Shown here piece by piece: positions 7,612 to 16,106 of a stretch of 29,867 bases of DNA; the stretch's first letter is position 1, and every line of letters begins with the position of its first letter. The notes under the pieces are model-generated. The model was not told the origin of the DNA. It searched no databases and saw only the letters and a program-made list of their open reading frames with translations. This DNA comes from Desulfobacca acetoxidans. GTDB taxonomy: Bacteria > Desulfobacterota > Desulfobaccia > Desulfobaccales > 0-14-0-80-60-11. The translations under genes and the position numbers were made by a program. The stretch covers positions 1 through 29,867 of the forward strand of contig DZCR01000019.1 of NCBI GenBank assembly GCA_022736495.1, written 5' to 3'.

Positions 7612-8748
7612 ATGAGCCTAACCGGGGAGATAACGGTTTCTCCCGTTGAGAATGACGCGGCTTTAGAGGAATTTCTCCGCCTGCCCTGGCGCATCTATCG
7701 GGGAGACCCCCATTGGGTGCCTCCCATCCTTTCTCAACAACGCACGTTTCTGGACCCCAAGCGTGGGCCCTTTTTTGAAATCGGCGAGGCCCGATATTTT
7801 CTAGCCTCTCGGGACGGCAGGCCCGTTGGACGCCTGTCCGCCCATATCAATCGGCTCCATGACCAACATCACGGCCCGGAAACTGGCTTCTTCGGGTTCT
7901 TCGAATCCACCCAGGACCAGGACGTGGCCGCAGCCTTGTTCGAAGCTGCCTCTGCTTGGTTGGGGGAACGAGGCAAAACCAGCCTGCTGGGCCCTTTAAA
8001 TTTTTGCGTCTACGATGAGATGGGGTTGCTGGTGGAGGGATTTGATTCCATGCCTGCCATGTTCCAAACCCATAACCCTCCTTATTACGAGGATCTCCTG
8101 ACCTCCCTGGGGTTTGTCAAGGCCATGGATTGGCATGCCTATAAGATCACCAATCGCCATGTGGACCTGGAGGCGATGGAGCGCCGCTATGCGGAGATTA
8201 TGCATGGGCAAAGCGTAGAGGTCGTTACCTATGACCCGAAACAGCTTGACCGGCGCGCTGATGAAGTCTTCCGGCTGTTCAACGAGGCCTGGGAACCCAA
8301 TTGGGGCCATATACCCTTAACCCGGCGGCAGTTCGATGGTTTGCTGGAAATGGTCAAACCGTGCTTGCGGCCCGGAATGGCCTACGTTCTCCTGGACCAA
8401 GACCGGGTGGCCGGGTTCGGCATCGGCTTGCCGGACCTCAATCCTCTTATCCATAAGCTAAACGGACGCCTCACACTCTGGGGGAAACTTCGTCTGCTCT
8501 ACTGGGCCAAGTACCGACCGGTCCGCAAAATCCGGGCCTTGGTAGTGGGGATTAGCCAGCCCTATCAACGCCGGCATTTGCATCTGGCCCTGCTTCTGCG
8601 CTCCTACATTTATCTGGTGAAACACACACCCTGCGAGATGGCCGATCTTTCCTTAGTCCCGGCCAATCTCAAGCACTGGATTCGGGTTATTCTGGCCCTT
8701 GGCGGCGAGCGTTATAAGGTCTTCCGCGTCTTTGAAAAGCCCATCTGA
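7612..8748 (+). CDS. GNAT-fold N-acyltransferase-like protein, possible ceramide synthase relative
   Basis: The 378-residue protein belongs to a widespread family usually labelled only as GNAT N-acetyltransferase. Marks seen are WRIYRGDPHWVPPI (26-39), LDPKRGPFFE (47-56), FLASRDGRPVGRLSAHIN (63-80), GFFGFFE (92-98), GPLNFCVYDEMGLLVEGF (127-144) and HNPPYY (154-159). It is about twice the length of a simple GNAT domain, and there is no signal peptide. From memory, the bacterial ceramide synthase described in Caulobacter is a GNAT-like protein of this general kind. I cannot confirm that this protein belongs to the same subfamily. It follows the adaptor gene by 11 bases, in one operon with the serine palmitoyltransferase-like gene, which supports N-acylation of that enzyme's product. 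Acylation of another amine is an alternative. Confidence 0.6.
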   Translation: MSLTGEITVSPVENDAALEEFLRLPWRIYRGDPHWVPPILSQQRTFLDPKRGPFFEIGEARYFLASRDGRPVGRLSAHINRLHDQHHGPETGFFGFFESTQDQDVAAALFEAASAWLGERGKTSLLGPLNFCVYDEMGLLVEGFDSMPAMFQTHNPPYYEDLLTSLGFVKAMDWHAYKITNRHVDLEAMERRYAEIMHGQSVEVVTYDPKQLDRRADEVFRLFNEAWEPNWGHIPLTRRQFDGLLEMVKPCLRPGMAYVLLDQDRVAGFGIGLPDLNPLIHKLNGRLTLWGKLRLLYWAKYRPVRKIRALVVGISQPYQRRHLHLALLLRSYIYLVKHTPCEMADLSLVPANLKHWIRVILALGGERYKVFRVFEKPI

Positions 8749-10468
8749 AGCTTTAAAGCCCGAGGTCGGACGAACCACGGTGCCCTGGCCCGAAGTGGCA
8801 GTGGCCCTGATATCCGGGGTCATCTTTGTTCTGGCCCATTTCCCGGCCCTGACCAATCCCTTTATCATCAATGACGATGTGCGCCAGCAGCTCTTTTGGA
8901 TGCAGCAATGGCAGGATCCGGCCTTATTTCCGGGCGATTTCCTCACCGGTTACGCCCGCCACTATGTCCCCTGGGGAGTGAAGGGTCTTTACTGGGTGGC
9001 CTCCTGGTTTATGGCCCCTCTCTCCTTTGCCAAGATCCTCCCGGGGTTTCTGTTCGTCTTGCTGGCCGTCTGTCTTTTTAAGATCGGCACCCGCCTTTCA
9101 GACCGTCGCCTGGGGTGGATGATGGCGGCCGTCTCATGGCTCATGCCTTTTTTCCTGGACAACCTGGCCGGAGGTTTGGCCCGCGCCTTCGCCGCTCCGC
9201 TCCTGGCCCTCTTCTGGCTGGGCTGGCAGGATGAGCGCCCCAGGATTATGGGCACGGCGCTTCTGCTCCAGGCCCTGTTCATTCCTTATATATTTCTGGT
9301 TGCGGCCCCGGCGGCCCTGCTGGCCTGGCTTTTGGCGCGTTTCGGCAAAGACCACGCGCCACCGTTTCCGGCTCACGCCGCCCATTTTTTCCTTCTGGGT
9401 CTGGGGGCCGCGCTGGTAATCGCCATGAATCTGCAGTTCAGCGCCGACGGCTACGGGCCTCTGGTGAAGGCTCGGGAGATGGTCAACCATCCTGAGTTTT
9501 ATGCCCTTGGTCGTTACCAGATTCTGCCTGAGCCCTCGCTCCTTTGGGACCTCGCCAGTCCTTGGGAATTCATCGCGCCGTTTCGGGAATGGGGGCCGGT
9601 AGCGGGAGGCCTGGTCTGTGTGGGGCTGCTCGCCCTGGTGGCGGATGGGGTGCGGCGGTTGGACTGGCGCTCCTGGCGCCAGCGGCTCAAGCCCGCCGCG
9701 TACCTGGGATTGACCTCCCTGGCCATGTATTGTTTGGCCCGGATCTTCCTATTGCAGTTATTTATCCCCGACCGGTATCTCTCCTATACCTTGAACCTGT
9801 TTTACTGCCTGTTGCTAGCCCTGGGGCTGGGGGCGGCGCTGCGGGTGGAGCGCTGGCCCCGCCATTTGGCCATCCTGGCCCTGGTGGCGGCTGCGGGGCT
9901 GGGCGCCTGGCGCCTGGAAGGGGTCGGCCTCAAGGATTACTCGGCCTACCGCGCCCTCTATGGTGCCCTGGCCGCCACTCCCAAGGATGCCCTCATCGCC
10001 GGCCACCCCAACCTGATGGACGCTGTTCCTACCTTCGCCCGGCGCCGCGCCTTCGCCACCTATGAACTGGCTCACCCCTGGAGCCGGGGTTACTGGGCCA
10101 ACCTTAACCCCCGCCTACAGGATTTCTTTCAGGCTTACTATGCCGCGGACCCCCAGGTGGTGGTGGACTTCTGCCGAAAGTACGGCATCGCTTTTCTCAT
10201 CGTGGATGACCGGCATTTTTCCCCAGGTTTTTTGAAGGGCGGCGACTTCCTGTTTCCCTATGACAAACCCCATATCCCGGGCACATCACGCGGCCTGGCA
10301 GAGATGGAGCGAGTTCCATTTTTCGCCCCGTTTGATAAGCAAATTCATGATCTTACCCAGGGACGGCGCCATTTTGCCTTACTTTCTGATCCTCTCTTTC
10401 GCCCTCTGCCCATAGACCAGCATATTCGCCTCCTGGATATGCGTCCTTGGCTGACGGCAAAGCCATAA
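8699..10468 (+). CDS. Polytopic GT-C-like membrane protein
   Basis: The 589-residue protein has about ten to twelve membrane segments, from about residue 33 to about 400, then a soluble C-terminal domain (about 410-589) containing GIAFLIVDDRHF. An Asp pair in IINDDVRQQ (59-60) sits just after the first membrane segment, as in GT-C glycosyltransferases. The start is uncertain. The frame opens with TTG at 8699, overlapping the acyltransferase gene by 50 bases. TTG at 8732 and GTG at 8780 are alternatives, and none has a clear ribosome binding site. The overlap and shared strand place it in the exporter operon. A sugar or other group transfer to the exported lipid on the periplasmic side is plausible but inferred. 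The DNA is very GC-rich: 44 of the 60 bases 9601-9660 are G or C. Confidence 0.65.
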   Translation: MAASVIRSSASLKSPSEALKPEVGRTTVPWPEVAVALISGVIFVLAHFPALTNPFIINDDVRQQLFWMQQWQDPALFPGDFLTGYARHYVPWGVKGLYWVASWFMAPLSFAKILPGFLFVLLAVCLFKIGTRLSDRRLGWMMAAVSWLMPFFLDNLAGGLARAFAAPLLALFWLGWQDERPRIMGTALLLQALFIPYIFLVAAPAALLAWLLARFGKDHAPPFPAHAAHFFLLGLGAALVIAMNLQFSADGYGPLVKAREMVNHPEFYALGRYQILPEPSLLWDLASPWEFIAPFREWGPVAGGLVCVGLLALVADGVRRLDWRSWRQRLKPAAYLGLTSLAMYCLARIFLLQLFIPDRYLSYTLNLFYCLLLALGLGAALRVERWPRHLAILALVAAAGLGAWRLEGVGLKDYSAYRALYGALAATPKDALIAGHPNLMDAVPTFARRRAFATYELAHPWSRGYWANLNPRLQDFFQAYYAADPQVVVDFCRKYGIAFLIVDDRHFSPGFLKGGDFLFPYDKPHIPGTSRGLAEMERVPFFAPFDKQIHDLTQGRRHFALLSDPLFRPLPIDQHIRLLDMRPWLTAKP

Positions 10469-10574
10469 AGTGCTTGACCACAAAAACCAAGAGGCACGGC
10501 CATGTCGTACGCTACTCACCGAATTTTTTGGAGAGGTGTCTTTGCAGAAGCAGGTCGCCGGAGGAGTTCGACCC
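10469..10574. other. Convergent intergenic junction
   Basis: This separates the end of the + strand operon from the end of the - strand polysaccharide operon. A terminator is expected from both sides. The best inverted repeat is GGTCG at 10553-10557 with CGACC at 10569-10573, only five pairs and without a following T run. No convincing terminator was seen. Confidence 0.35.
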
Positions 10575-11981
10575 TTAATAGGCGTGGCTATCCTTAAAAC
10601 CCCGAAAAACCGTCAGAACGATAATCTTTAAATCGAACCACAGGGACCAGCGGCGCAGATAATCCAGGTCGTATTCCACCCGCTTTTCCATTTTTTCCAG
10701 GGTTTCCGTCTCACCCCGCCAGCCGTTGATCTGGGCCCAGCCGGTGAGGCCGGGTCTGACCTTGTGCCGCAGCATATACCCCGGAATAAGACGCCGATAA
10801 TACTCGTTGTGCGCCACCGCATGGGGCCTGGGACCCACGATGGACATGGACCCCTTGACGACATTGAAAAACTGGGGCAATTCATCCAGGCTGGTACGGC
10901 GCAAAAACCTGCCGAAGGGCGTCACCCGCTGATCGTCCGAGGTCGCCTGGCAAATTTCCGAGCCGTCTTCACACACTTTCATGGTGCGGAATTTATAGAC
11001 GGTGATCTCATGACCATCCAGGCCGTAGCGCCGCTGCTTGAAGATTATGGGGCCTGAAGACGAGAGCTTCACCCCCAGGGCGATGAGGAGGAGAAGCGGC
11101 GACACCAGTATAAGGATTAGGCTGGCCAGCACCAGATCTTCGCTGCGCTTAAGCCAGCCGTTTACCCCGAAGAAGGGGGTTTCCCACAAGGCAATGAGCG
11201 GGATGCCGCGCAAATCAGTGAAGCTGGCCGACAGCAGGGAGAAAATGAAGACGTCCGGCACATAATAGACTGAGGCGGTGGTGTCCTGGAGGGCCTCCAC
11301 CACTTCTTTGAGGCGGTCTTCAGCCCGCAGAGGCAACGCCAGGTAGACCATGACAATCTCCTGGGCCTTGACGAACCCGATCATGTCGTCCAGGGTGCCC
11401 AGGACCGGATAATCATGGTGATCCAGATGGATCTCGCCTGTCACCCGGTCGTCGAAAAACCCCAACAGGCTCATTCCCAACCAGGGGGTGTCCACCACAT
11501 TTTTCGCCAGGCGCCGCCCCAGATCACCGGCCCCGGCTATGACCACGGTGCGGCGATTGCGACCCTGCTGCCGCAGCCAGCGCAAGCCCCAATAGACCTT
11601 TAGACGCAGCACCACCAGGGCCCCGGGCACCAGTGGCAGCCAGGTAAGCAGGACTTTGCGGGAAAAGTAAATCGATGTCTTGGTGACAAAGCCCAGGGTC
11701 ATGAGGATGGCGGCGATCACCAGCCAGGCCAGAAAAACCCTGCGCACCAGACGCATAAAATTGGCGCCGCGCCAGGGCTGATAAAGTTGGGCGGCCCGAA
11801 AGACCAGGATGGTCAACACAAAGGTAACCAGACCCAGCGCCTGCCATCTGAACTGAAAGGTTTCTCCGTAGGCCCAGCAGGTCAGGAACAGCAGCAATAC
11901 CACCACGAACCCATCCAGGAGCCATTGCACCCGGGAAATGATCCAGCGATATTCGTTGAAAATGCCCCTACCCTCAAACAC
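10575..11981 (-). CDS. wcaJ: Undecaprenyl-phosphate hexose-1-phosphate transferase, WcaJ-like
   Basis: This membrane enzyme starts the polysaccharide repeat unit by moving a hexose-1-phosphate, usually glucose, from UDP-sugar to undecaprenyl phosphate. The layout matches the family: four to five N-terminal membrane segments (to about 130), a Rossmann-like CoA_binding_3 domain beginning TVVIAGAGDLGRRLA (145-159), another membrane segment (about 284-305), and the catalytic sugar-transferase domain. That domain carries KFRTM (330-334), DELPQFFNVVKG (366-377), GPRPHAVAHNEYY (383-395) and GLTGWAQINGWRGET (411-425). The PHAVAHNE..Y wording and the 468-residue length favour the WcaJ group. Its gene overlaps the preceding wcaI-like gene by 8 bases and is last in the operon. 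Glucose specificity is inferred from family only. Confidence 0.9.
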   Translation of the reverse strand: MFEGRGIFNEYRWIISRVQWLLDGFVVVLLLFLTCWAYGETFQFRWQALGLVTFVLTILVFRAAQLYQPWRGANFMRLVRRVFLAWLVIAAILMTLGFVTKTSIYFSRKVLLTWLPLVPGALVVLRLKVYWGLRWLRQQGRNRRTVVIAGAGDLGRRLAKNVVDTPWLGMSLLGFFDDRVTGEIHLDHHDYPVLGTLDDMIGFVKAQEIVMVYLALPLRAEDRLKEVVEALQDTTASVYYVPDVFIFSLLSASFTDLRGIPLIALWETPFFGVNGWLKRSEDLVLASLILILVSPLLLLIALGVKLSSSGPIIFKQRRYGLDGHEITVYKFRTMKVCEDGSEICQATSDDQRVTPFGRFLRRTSLDELPQFFNVVKGSMSIVGPRPHAVAHNEYYRRLIPGYMLRHKVRPGLTGWAQINGWRGETETLEKMEKRVEYDLDYLRRWSLWFDLKIIVLTVFRGFKDSHAY

Positions 11982-13248
11982 TTACGGCTCTCCTGCCCGG
12001 CGACCCTTCCGGCTGGACCAGACCATAAAACAAATTTTCCCAACCCGCCATAATTTTATCACGTCCCAAGCGGTCTTCCGCAAAATTTCGGCCGTTGCGT
12101 CCCATTTTTCTTTGCAAATCCACATCCCGGGCCAGGTTCACGATGGCTTGGGCCAGAAAGCCTGCCTCTTCCGGGGCCACCAGGAGGCCAGCCTGGGACT
12201 CCAAGGTGACCCGTCCCAGCTCTGTGTCCGGCAGGGACGTAGCAATAAATGGCCGGCCTGCGGCCAAGATGTTGCCCAGTTTGGAGGGCATGACCAGGTC
12301 AGAGGCCTTGTGCTTCTGGACGACCAAATGGATGTCGGCCGCGGCCAGCAGCAGGGGGAAACGGTCGTTGGATTGCAAAGGCAAAAAGCGCACCGTATTC
12401 AATCCTAGATGCCGGGCCTGGTCCATCAGGCGTTCCCGAGCAGCCCCTTCCCCCACTAAGATATACCGGAGGTCGAGATTGTCCCGGGTGAGGGCTGCGG
12501 CCTCCAAAATCACTTCCAGGCCCTGTTTCTCCCCCATATTTCCGGCGTAGAGGACCAGAACTTCGTCCTTCAGCCCCAATTCCTGTCTCAGTGGGTTGTG
12601 CCGGTTCCCAGGCCTAATATCTTCCAGGTCGGCCCAGTTGGGCAGGAGATGCACGCGTTCCGGCGGCGCGCCTTTATCTCTAATTCGGGCCGCCATGGCT
12701 CGGGAGATAGTAGTCACCCCCTGGGCCCGGGTAAAGAGGAAGCGTTCCAGGCGCTCCAAGCAGGCGAACAGGAGCGGCTGCCGGATGATGGCCAGGTCCC
12801 GGGCGGCATCTAGTTGCAGGTCCTGAACATGAAAAATGAAGGGGACTTTTTGATGCCGGGCCAAGAGCGCCGGGATGAGACCCGATTGAAGCAGGGGACA
12901 AATCGCCAGCACCGCATCCCAGGGCCGGGTCCAAAGACTTGGCCACCAGGGCAGACAACCGGCCCCGAAGGAGAGCTCATGGAGCATCCGGCCTCTGCCG
13001 GTCACCCGGGTGGGGACGTAGAGGGGGGCCCTTAGCACCTCCACCCCCTCCAGCCATTCCCGTCGCCAAGCCGGGTGACGGTAGGCTGCCGACACCCGCC
13101 AGGTCGGATAGTAGGGGGGGGCGGTGAGGACCGTGACCGCGTGACCCCGAGATCTGAGCCAGGCGCCCAACTCCCCGGTATAACGTCCGATCCCCACAAA
13201 CTCCGGGGAATAATTAATACCGTGAATTAAAAGACGCAGCCCCATCAT
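11974..13248 (-). CDS. wcaI: Glycosyltransferase family 4, WcaI-like
   Basis: The 424-residue protein resembles the colanic acid glycosyltransferase WcaI along its whole length. The N-terminus reads LLIHGINYSPEFVGIGRYTG (6-25), followed by TAPPYYPTW, then FHVQDLQLDAA, TTISRAM, YAGNMGEKQGLEVI, FLPLQSND, HLVVQKHKASDLVMPSKLGN and TELG. Each has a clear counterpart in E. coli WcaI as I recall it. It has the two Rossmann domains of GT-B enzymes and no membrane segment, so it should act at the inner face of the membrane on the undecaprenyl-linked acceptor. Two adjacent ATGs begin the frame (13248 and 13245), and either could be used. Donor sugar cannot be told from sequence; fucose is the donor reported for the E. 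coli homologue. Confidence 0.85.
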   Translation of the reverse strand: MMGLRLLIHGINYSPEFVGIGRYTGELGAWLRSRGHAVTVLTAPPYYPTWRVSAAYRHPAWRREWLEGVEVLRAPLYVPTRVTGRGRMLHELSFGAGCLPWWPSLWTRPWDAVLAICPLLQSGLIPALLARHQKVPFIFHVQDLQLDAARDLAIIRQPLLFACLERLERFLFTRAQGVTTISRAMAARIRDKGAPPERVHLLPNWADLEDIRPGNRHNPLRQELGLKDEVLVLYAGNMGEKQGLEVILEAAALTRDNLDLRYILVGEGAARERLMDQARHLGLNTVRFLPLQSNDRFPLLLAAADIHLVVQKHKASDLVMPSKLGNILAAGRPFIATSLPDTELGRVTLESQAGLLVAPEEAGFLAQAIVNLARDVDLQRKMGRNGRNFAEDRLGRDKIMAGWENLFYGLVQPEGSPGRRAVSV

Positions 13249-13349
13249 TCAACAGCCTTGCAGGGCTAAGCGCCTCACCCGGTTGCTCCGGCCTGAGCGG
13301 ATGCCCAAGCTGATTTTTCCTTTGTCCTGCTCATAATCCAGAACAAGAA

Positions 13350-13904
13350 TCATTGTCTCCTAGGTTTTATGGGGCGACAGGGATACCCATAACACACCAT
13401 CCCTGGCGGCATATCATGAAACACGCTGGACCGAGCCCCGATGACCGCATTGTCTCCAATGGTAACCCCCGGGGCCACAAATACATCGGCGGCGATCCAG
13501 ACGCCGTTTCCCACTGTTATGGGTTGGTGCGTGAGCTTGAAGCGTGGATTGTTATAATCATGCGTTGCTGTGCAAAGAAAGCTCTTTTGTGAAATGGTAG
13601 AATTTTCGCCGATCTTTATTGAAGCGATGGAATAAAGCCAGGCATCGTCACCGATGGCTGAATAATTCCCGATCTCGATGCGCCAGGGATAATGGAGCCG
13701 CGCCCGTGGACGTACTATCACTTCCTCGCCAAGTTTACACCCAAACAATTTGAGTAACCAGCGCCGAAAACCATAGCAGGGAACAGGGGAAAAGCGAAAC
13801 AAGGTTTCCTGACAGAGGTTCCACAGGAATACGACAAATTTGGGGCGTCCATGGTCAGAACCCGACGGGTCATAATCGTTAAGACGTAAGAATGATGCGC
13901 TCAT
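13350..13904 (-). CDS. wcaF: Left-handed beta-helix O-acetyltransferase, WcaF-like
   Basis: The 184-residue hexapeptide-repeat acetyltransferase resembles WcaF of the colanic acid pathway. Seen are an N-terminal helix region (VVFLWNLCQETLFRFSP), LLKLFGCKLGEEVIVRP, YPWRIEIGNYSAIGDD (72-87), STISQKSFLCTATHDYN (102-118) with probable catalytic H115, and VFVAPGVTIGDNAVIGARSS (141-160). Such enzymes form trimers and use acetyl-CoA to acetylate a sugar of the lipid-linked repeat unit in the cytoplasm. It lies between a GT2 gene (36-base gap) and the wcaI-like gene (about 100-base gap, no recognised feature). Together with wcaI and wcaJ it forms a recognisable colanic-acid-like block. Confidence 0.85.
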   Translation of the reverse strand: MSASFLRLNDYDPSGSDHGRPKFVVFLWNLCQETLFRFSPVPCYGFRRWLLKLFGCKLGEEVIVRPRARLHYPWRIEIGNYSAIGDDAWLYSIASIKIGENSTISQKSFLCTATHDYNNPRFKLTHQPITVGNGVWIAADVFVAPGVTIGDNAVIGARSSVFHDMPPGMVCYGYPCRPIKPRRQ

Positions 13905-13940
13905 GGTCTCCTCGGAGGTGTCTGAGGCAGCCGAGCCGTC

Positions 13941-14822
13941 TCAAGCTGACACATCCTTATACTTTTGGGACATGGGAGATTGAGGGTCTCGCAATTCCTC
14001 CAGCTTGAGACTGATCTGGTAGTCGTAAAAAGTGTGGAGCAGACAGAAACGAAACCCCATGCGCCCATCCAAGAAGCCCAGCTTAATGAAGTACATCCAG
14101 ACAAATTTAATCAGACCCCGAGCCGGCAAATACCGGTAAGCAAGATTTTTCAAAAACCTACGCCGTTCCGGCCCCTTGGCCAGCAAAGACGCTGGCAACC
14201 CCTGGGGCTGCCCCGCCGCGGTCAAAGTCCGGTAGGCCTCCACAGCCTCCAGACTGGAATAAACGTTGTGGCGTTCAAAATAACGCTCAATCCCCTTATA
14301 ATCATAATGGATGAGAGGATTCTTGAGATAACCCGGAGGTCCTTCCAAGAGAATGTGCTCGTGGACCAGCCGCGGTTCATAGCGTCCCCGCCCGCGCCGC
14401 AATAGTCGCATATTCCAATTGGGATACCAGCCGCCATGACGGATCCAGATCCCGGCAAACCAGTTTTGCCGAGCCAGATAATAGCCGTTGTGTTGGGGCG
14501 AACCAGCCACTAACATATCAATTTCACGAGCCAACTCTGGGGTTACCCGTTCATCGGCATCCACAATCAAGATCCAGTCGTGACGAAAATCAAGGTGGTC
14601 CAGGGCCCAGTTTTTGTGGGCCGAGAAATTGTCAAAATTTCGCTGTACCACCTTGACCGCCCTCTGCTGGGCAATATTCACGGTTTCATCATTACTGTAT
14701 GAGTCCAGGATTATGCACTCATCGGCCCAGGATACGCTCTCCAGACACGCGCCCAGGTTGCGTTCTTCGTTCTTGGTGCAAATTAGCACAGATATGGGGG
14801 TCTTCAAGGAGTGGCTGATCAT
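13941..14822 (-). CDS. Glycosyltransferase family 2, WaaE/KdtX-like
   Basis: The 293-residue GT-A enzyme opens with ISVLICTKNEERNLGACLES (10-29), then SWADECIILDSYSNDET, FSAHKNWALDH, and the nucleotide-sugar/metal motif VDADERV with the DAD at 88-90. Later segments (WIRHGGWYPNWNMRLLRR, LVHEHILLEG, HYDYKGIERYFERHNVY) match the WaaE-like GT2 group that modifies lipopolysaccharide core or capsule sugars. The C-terminal 50 residues contain a hydrophobic or amphipathic stretch that may hold it at the membrane. The start overlaps the stop of the preceding GT4 gene by four bases (ATGA), indicating coupling. It probably extends the repeat unit; the sugar is unknown. Confidence 0.85.
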   Translation of the reverse strand: MISHSLKTPISVLICTKNEERNLGACLESVSWADECIILDSYSNDETVNIAQQRAVKVVQRNFDNFSAHKNWALDHLDFRHDWILIVDADERVTPELAREIDMLVAGSPQHNGYYLARQNWFAGIWIRHGGWYPNWNMRLLRRGRGRYEPRLVHEHILLEGPPGYLKNPLIHYDYKGIERYFERHNVYSSLEAVEAYRTLTAAGQPQGLPASLLAKGPERRRFLKNLAYRYLPARGLIKFVWMYFIKLGFLDGRMGFRFCLLHTFYDYQISLKLEELRDPQSPMSQKYKDVSA

Positions 14823-16039
14823 GGCTTGTCTTTAATAGCCAGGGGCATCTCCGGCCTCAAGGTTTTTGCGTGATGATGGTCAATGATCTGGGCATAAGCA
14901 GCCACCAGATTTTGGGCAATGCGGGGCCATTGAAAGCACTCCTGGATCAGAGTCCGGCCGTTGCGCCCCATCTCCTGGGCCAGGCCTGGCTGGGCCAATA
15001 GTTCGATGATCTGTTCGGCCAGGGCACCAGCGTCACACGGAATTACCCGGCCGGCCCCGCCGGTTTGCACCTCCCGCCAAATATTGACTTTATCGGAAAT
15101 AATCACCGGCAAGCCTGCGGCCATGGCTTCGATTACGGCTATGCCGAAATTTTCCGAATAGGATGGCAGCACAAACATATCGGCATCCCGCAAAACAGCT
15201 AATTTCTCAAGCCCCAGCAGCATACCAGTGAAAGTGGTACGGCCCAAAAGGCCCTCATCATTTAGCCAGCCCCGAACCTTATCGCCCCAACCCTCGTTGT
15301 CGGGCCCGGCAATTACCAGATGAACGTCCTTTCGAGAACGGGTAACAACGCCGAAGGCCTTGGCCAGGATATCCAGCCCTTTCTTAAAGTTTATCCGCCC
15401 GAAAAAGAGAATGATACGTTTATCGCCGATTTCAGGATGCAGCGCCCTGAACCGGCCCGGCTCTGGGAGCACTGCAAATTCTTCGCATGCGATCCCCAGG
15501 GGCACCACTAAGCCGGGGGTTTGAAACGTGAATGGCGCCGCCAGTTCCGCCTCTTCCGCCGTAGTAAAATGGAGGGCAGCGGCCCGGCGGATATTCCGGT
15601 GCTCAAACAAGAGTTCCATGAGGCTCTTGCGCCAGCGGTGCCGCCGGTAAATAAAAGGGTCCAATGTCCCCTGAGGACGCATCAGGTAGGGAATAGCGTA
15701 TTGGCGACAATAGTGGCCTGCCACCAGGTTGTGGAAAAGGTAAAGGGAATGGAGGTGCACCAGGTCGACGGCGGGAATTTTCTGCTGCAAAGCCCTGGCC
15801 AAAGGCAAGGAGGTGCCCCAAAAGCGTGGCGGTTGAATGGCAAAATAGCGAATTTCCACGCCATCTTTGTAAACTGGGCGCTCCAGAGGCACCGCCAGTT
15901 CTCCGGGGCCGTCCTGATTAGTGGTGTAGATGCTCACTTGGTGCCCCAACTGGGCCACGGCCCGGGCCATTTCCCCACAGGCTTTGGAGGGCCCGCCATA
16001 GCGCGGAGCCAGGTTGGCAATCACATGGAGAATTTTCAC
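14819..16039 (-). CDS. Glycosyltransferase family 4
   Basis: The 406-residue GT-B enzyme starts KILHVIANLAPRYGGPSKAC, with the glycine-rich acceptor-side loop. It carries VDLVHLHSLYLF and YLMRPQGTLDPF, the common GT4 phrases at the domain interface. The donor-binding half has ILFFGRINFKKGLDIL, HLVIAGPDNEGWG, and FVLPSYSENFGIAVIEAMAAG containing the E-x7-E pattern. There is no signal or membrane helix, so it acts in the cytoplasm on the membrane-bound acceptor. The gene overlaps the GT2 gene after it by four bases and is 67 bases from the flippase gene before it. Donor and linkage cannot be assigned. Confidence 0.87.
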   Translation of the reverse strand: MKILHVIANLAPRYGGPSKACGEMARAVAQLGHQVSIYTTNQDGPGELAVPLERPVYKDGVEIRYFAIQPPRFWGTSLPLARALQQKIPAVDLVHLHSLYLFHNLVAGHYCRQYAIPYLMRPQGTLDPFIYRRHRWRKSLMELLFEHRNIRRAAALHFTTAEEAELAAPFTFQTPGLVVPLGIACEEFAVLPEPGRFRALHPEIGDKRIILFFGRINFKKGLDILAKAFGVVTRSRKDVHLVIAGPDNEGWGDKVRGWLNDEGLLGRTTFTGMLLGLEKLAVLRDADMFVLPSYSENFGIAVIEAMAAGLPVIISDKVNIWREVQTGGAGRVIPCDAGALAEQIIELLAQPGLAQEMGRNGRTLIQECFQWPRIAQNLVAAYAQIIDHHHAKTLRPEMPLAIKDKP

Positions 16040-16106
16040 GGCTTCACCGGCAGCACCGTCGTTTCTAAGTCAAACCCCACCTCAGACTGTTTGCCGAGGC
16101 GCTCCT

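Noticed and set aside
9544..10065. 173-codon + strand frame inside the 589-residue membrane protein gene
   Set aside because: It is Pro/Gly/Ala/Arg-rich shadow coding in an alternative frame, with no motif.
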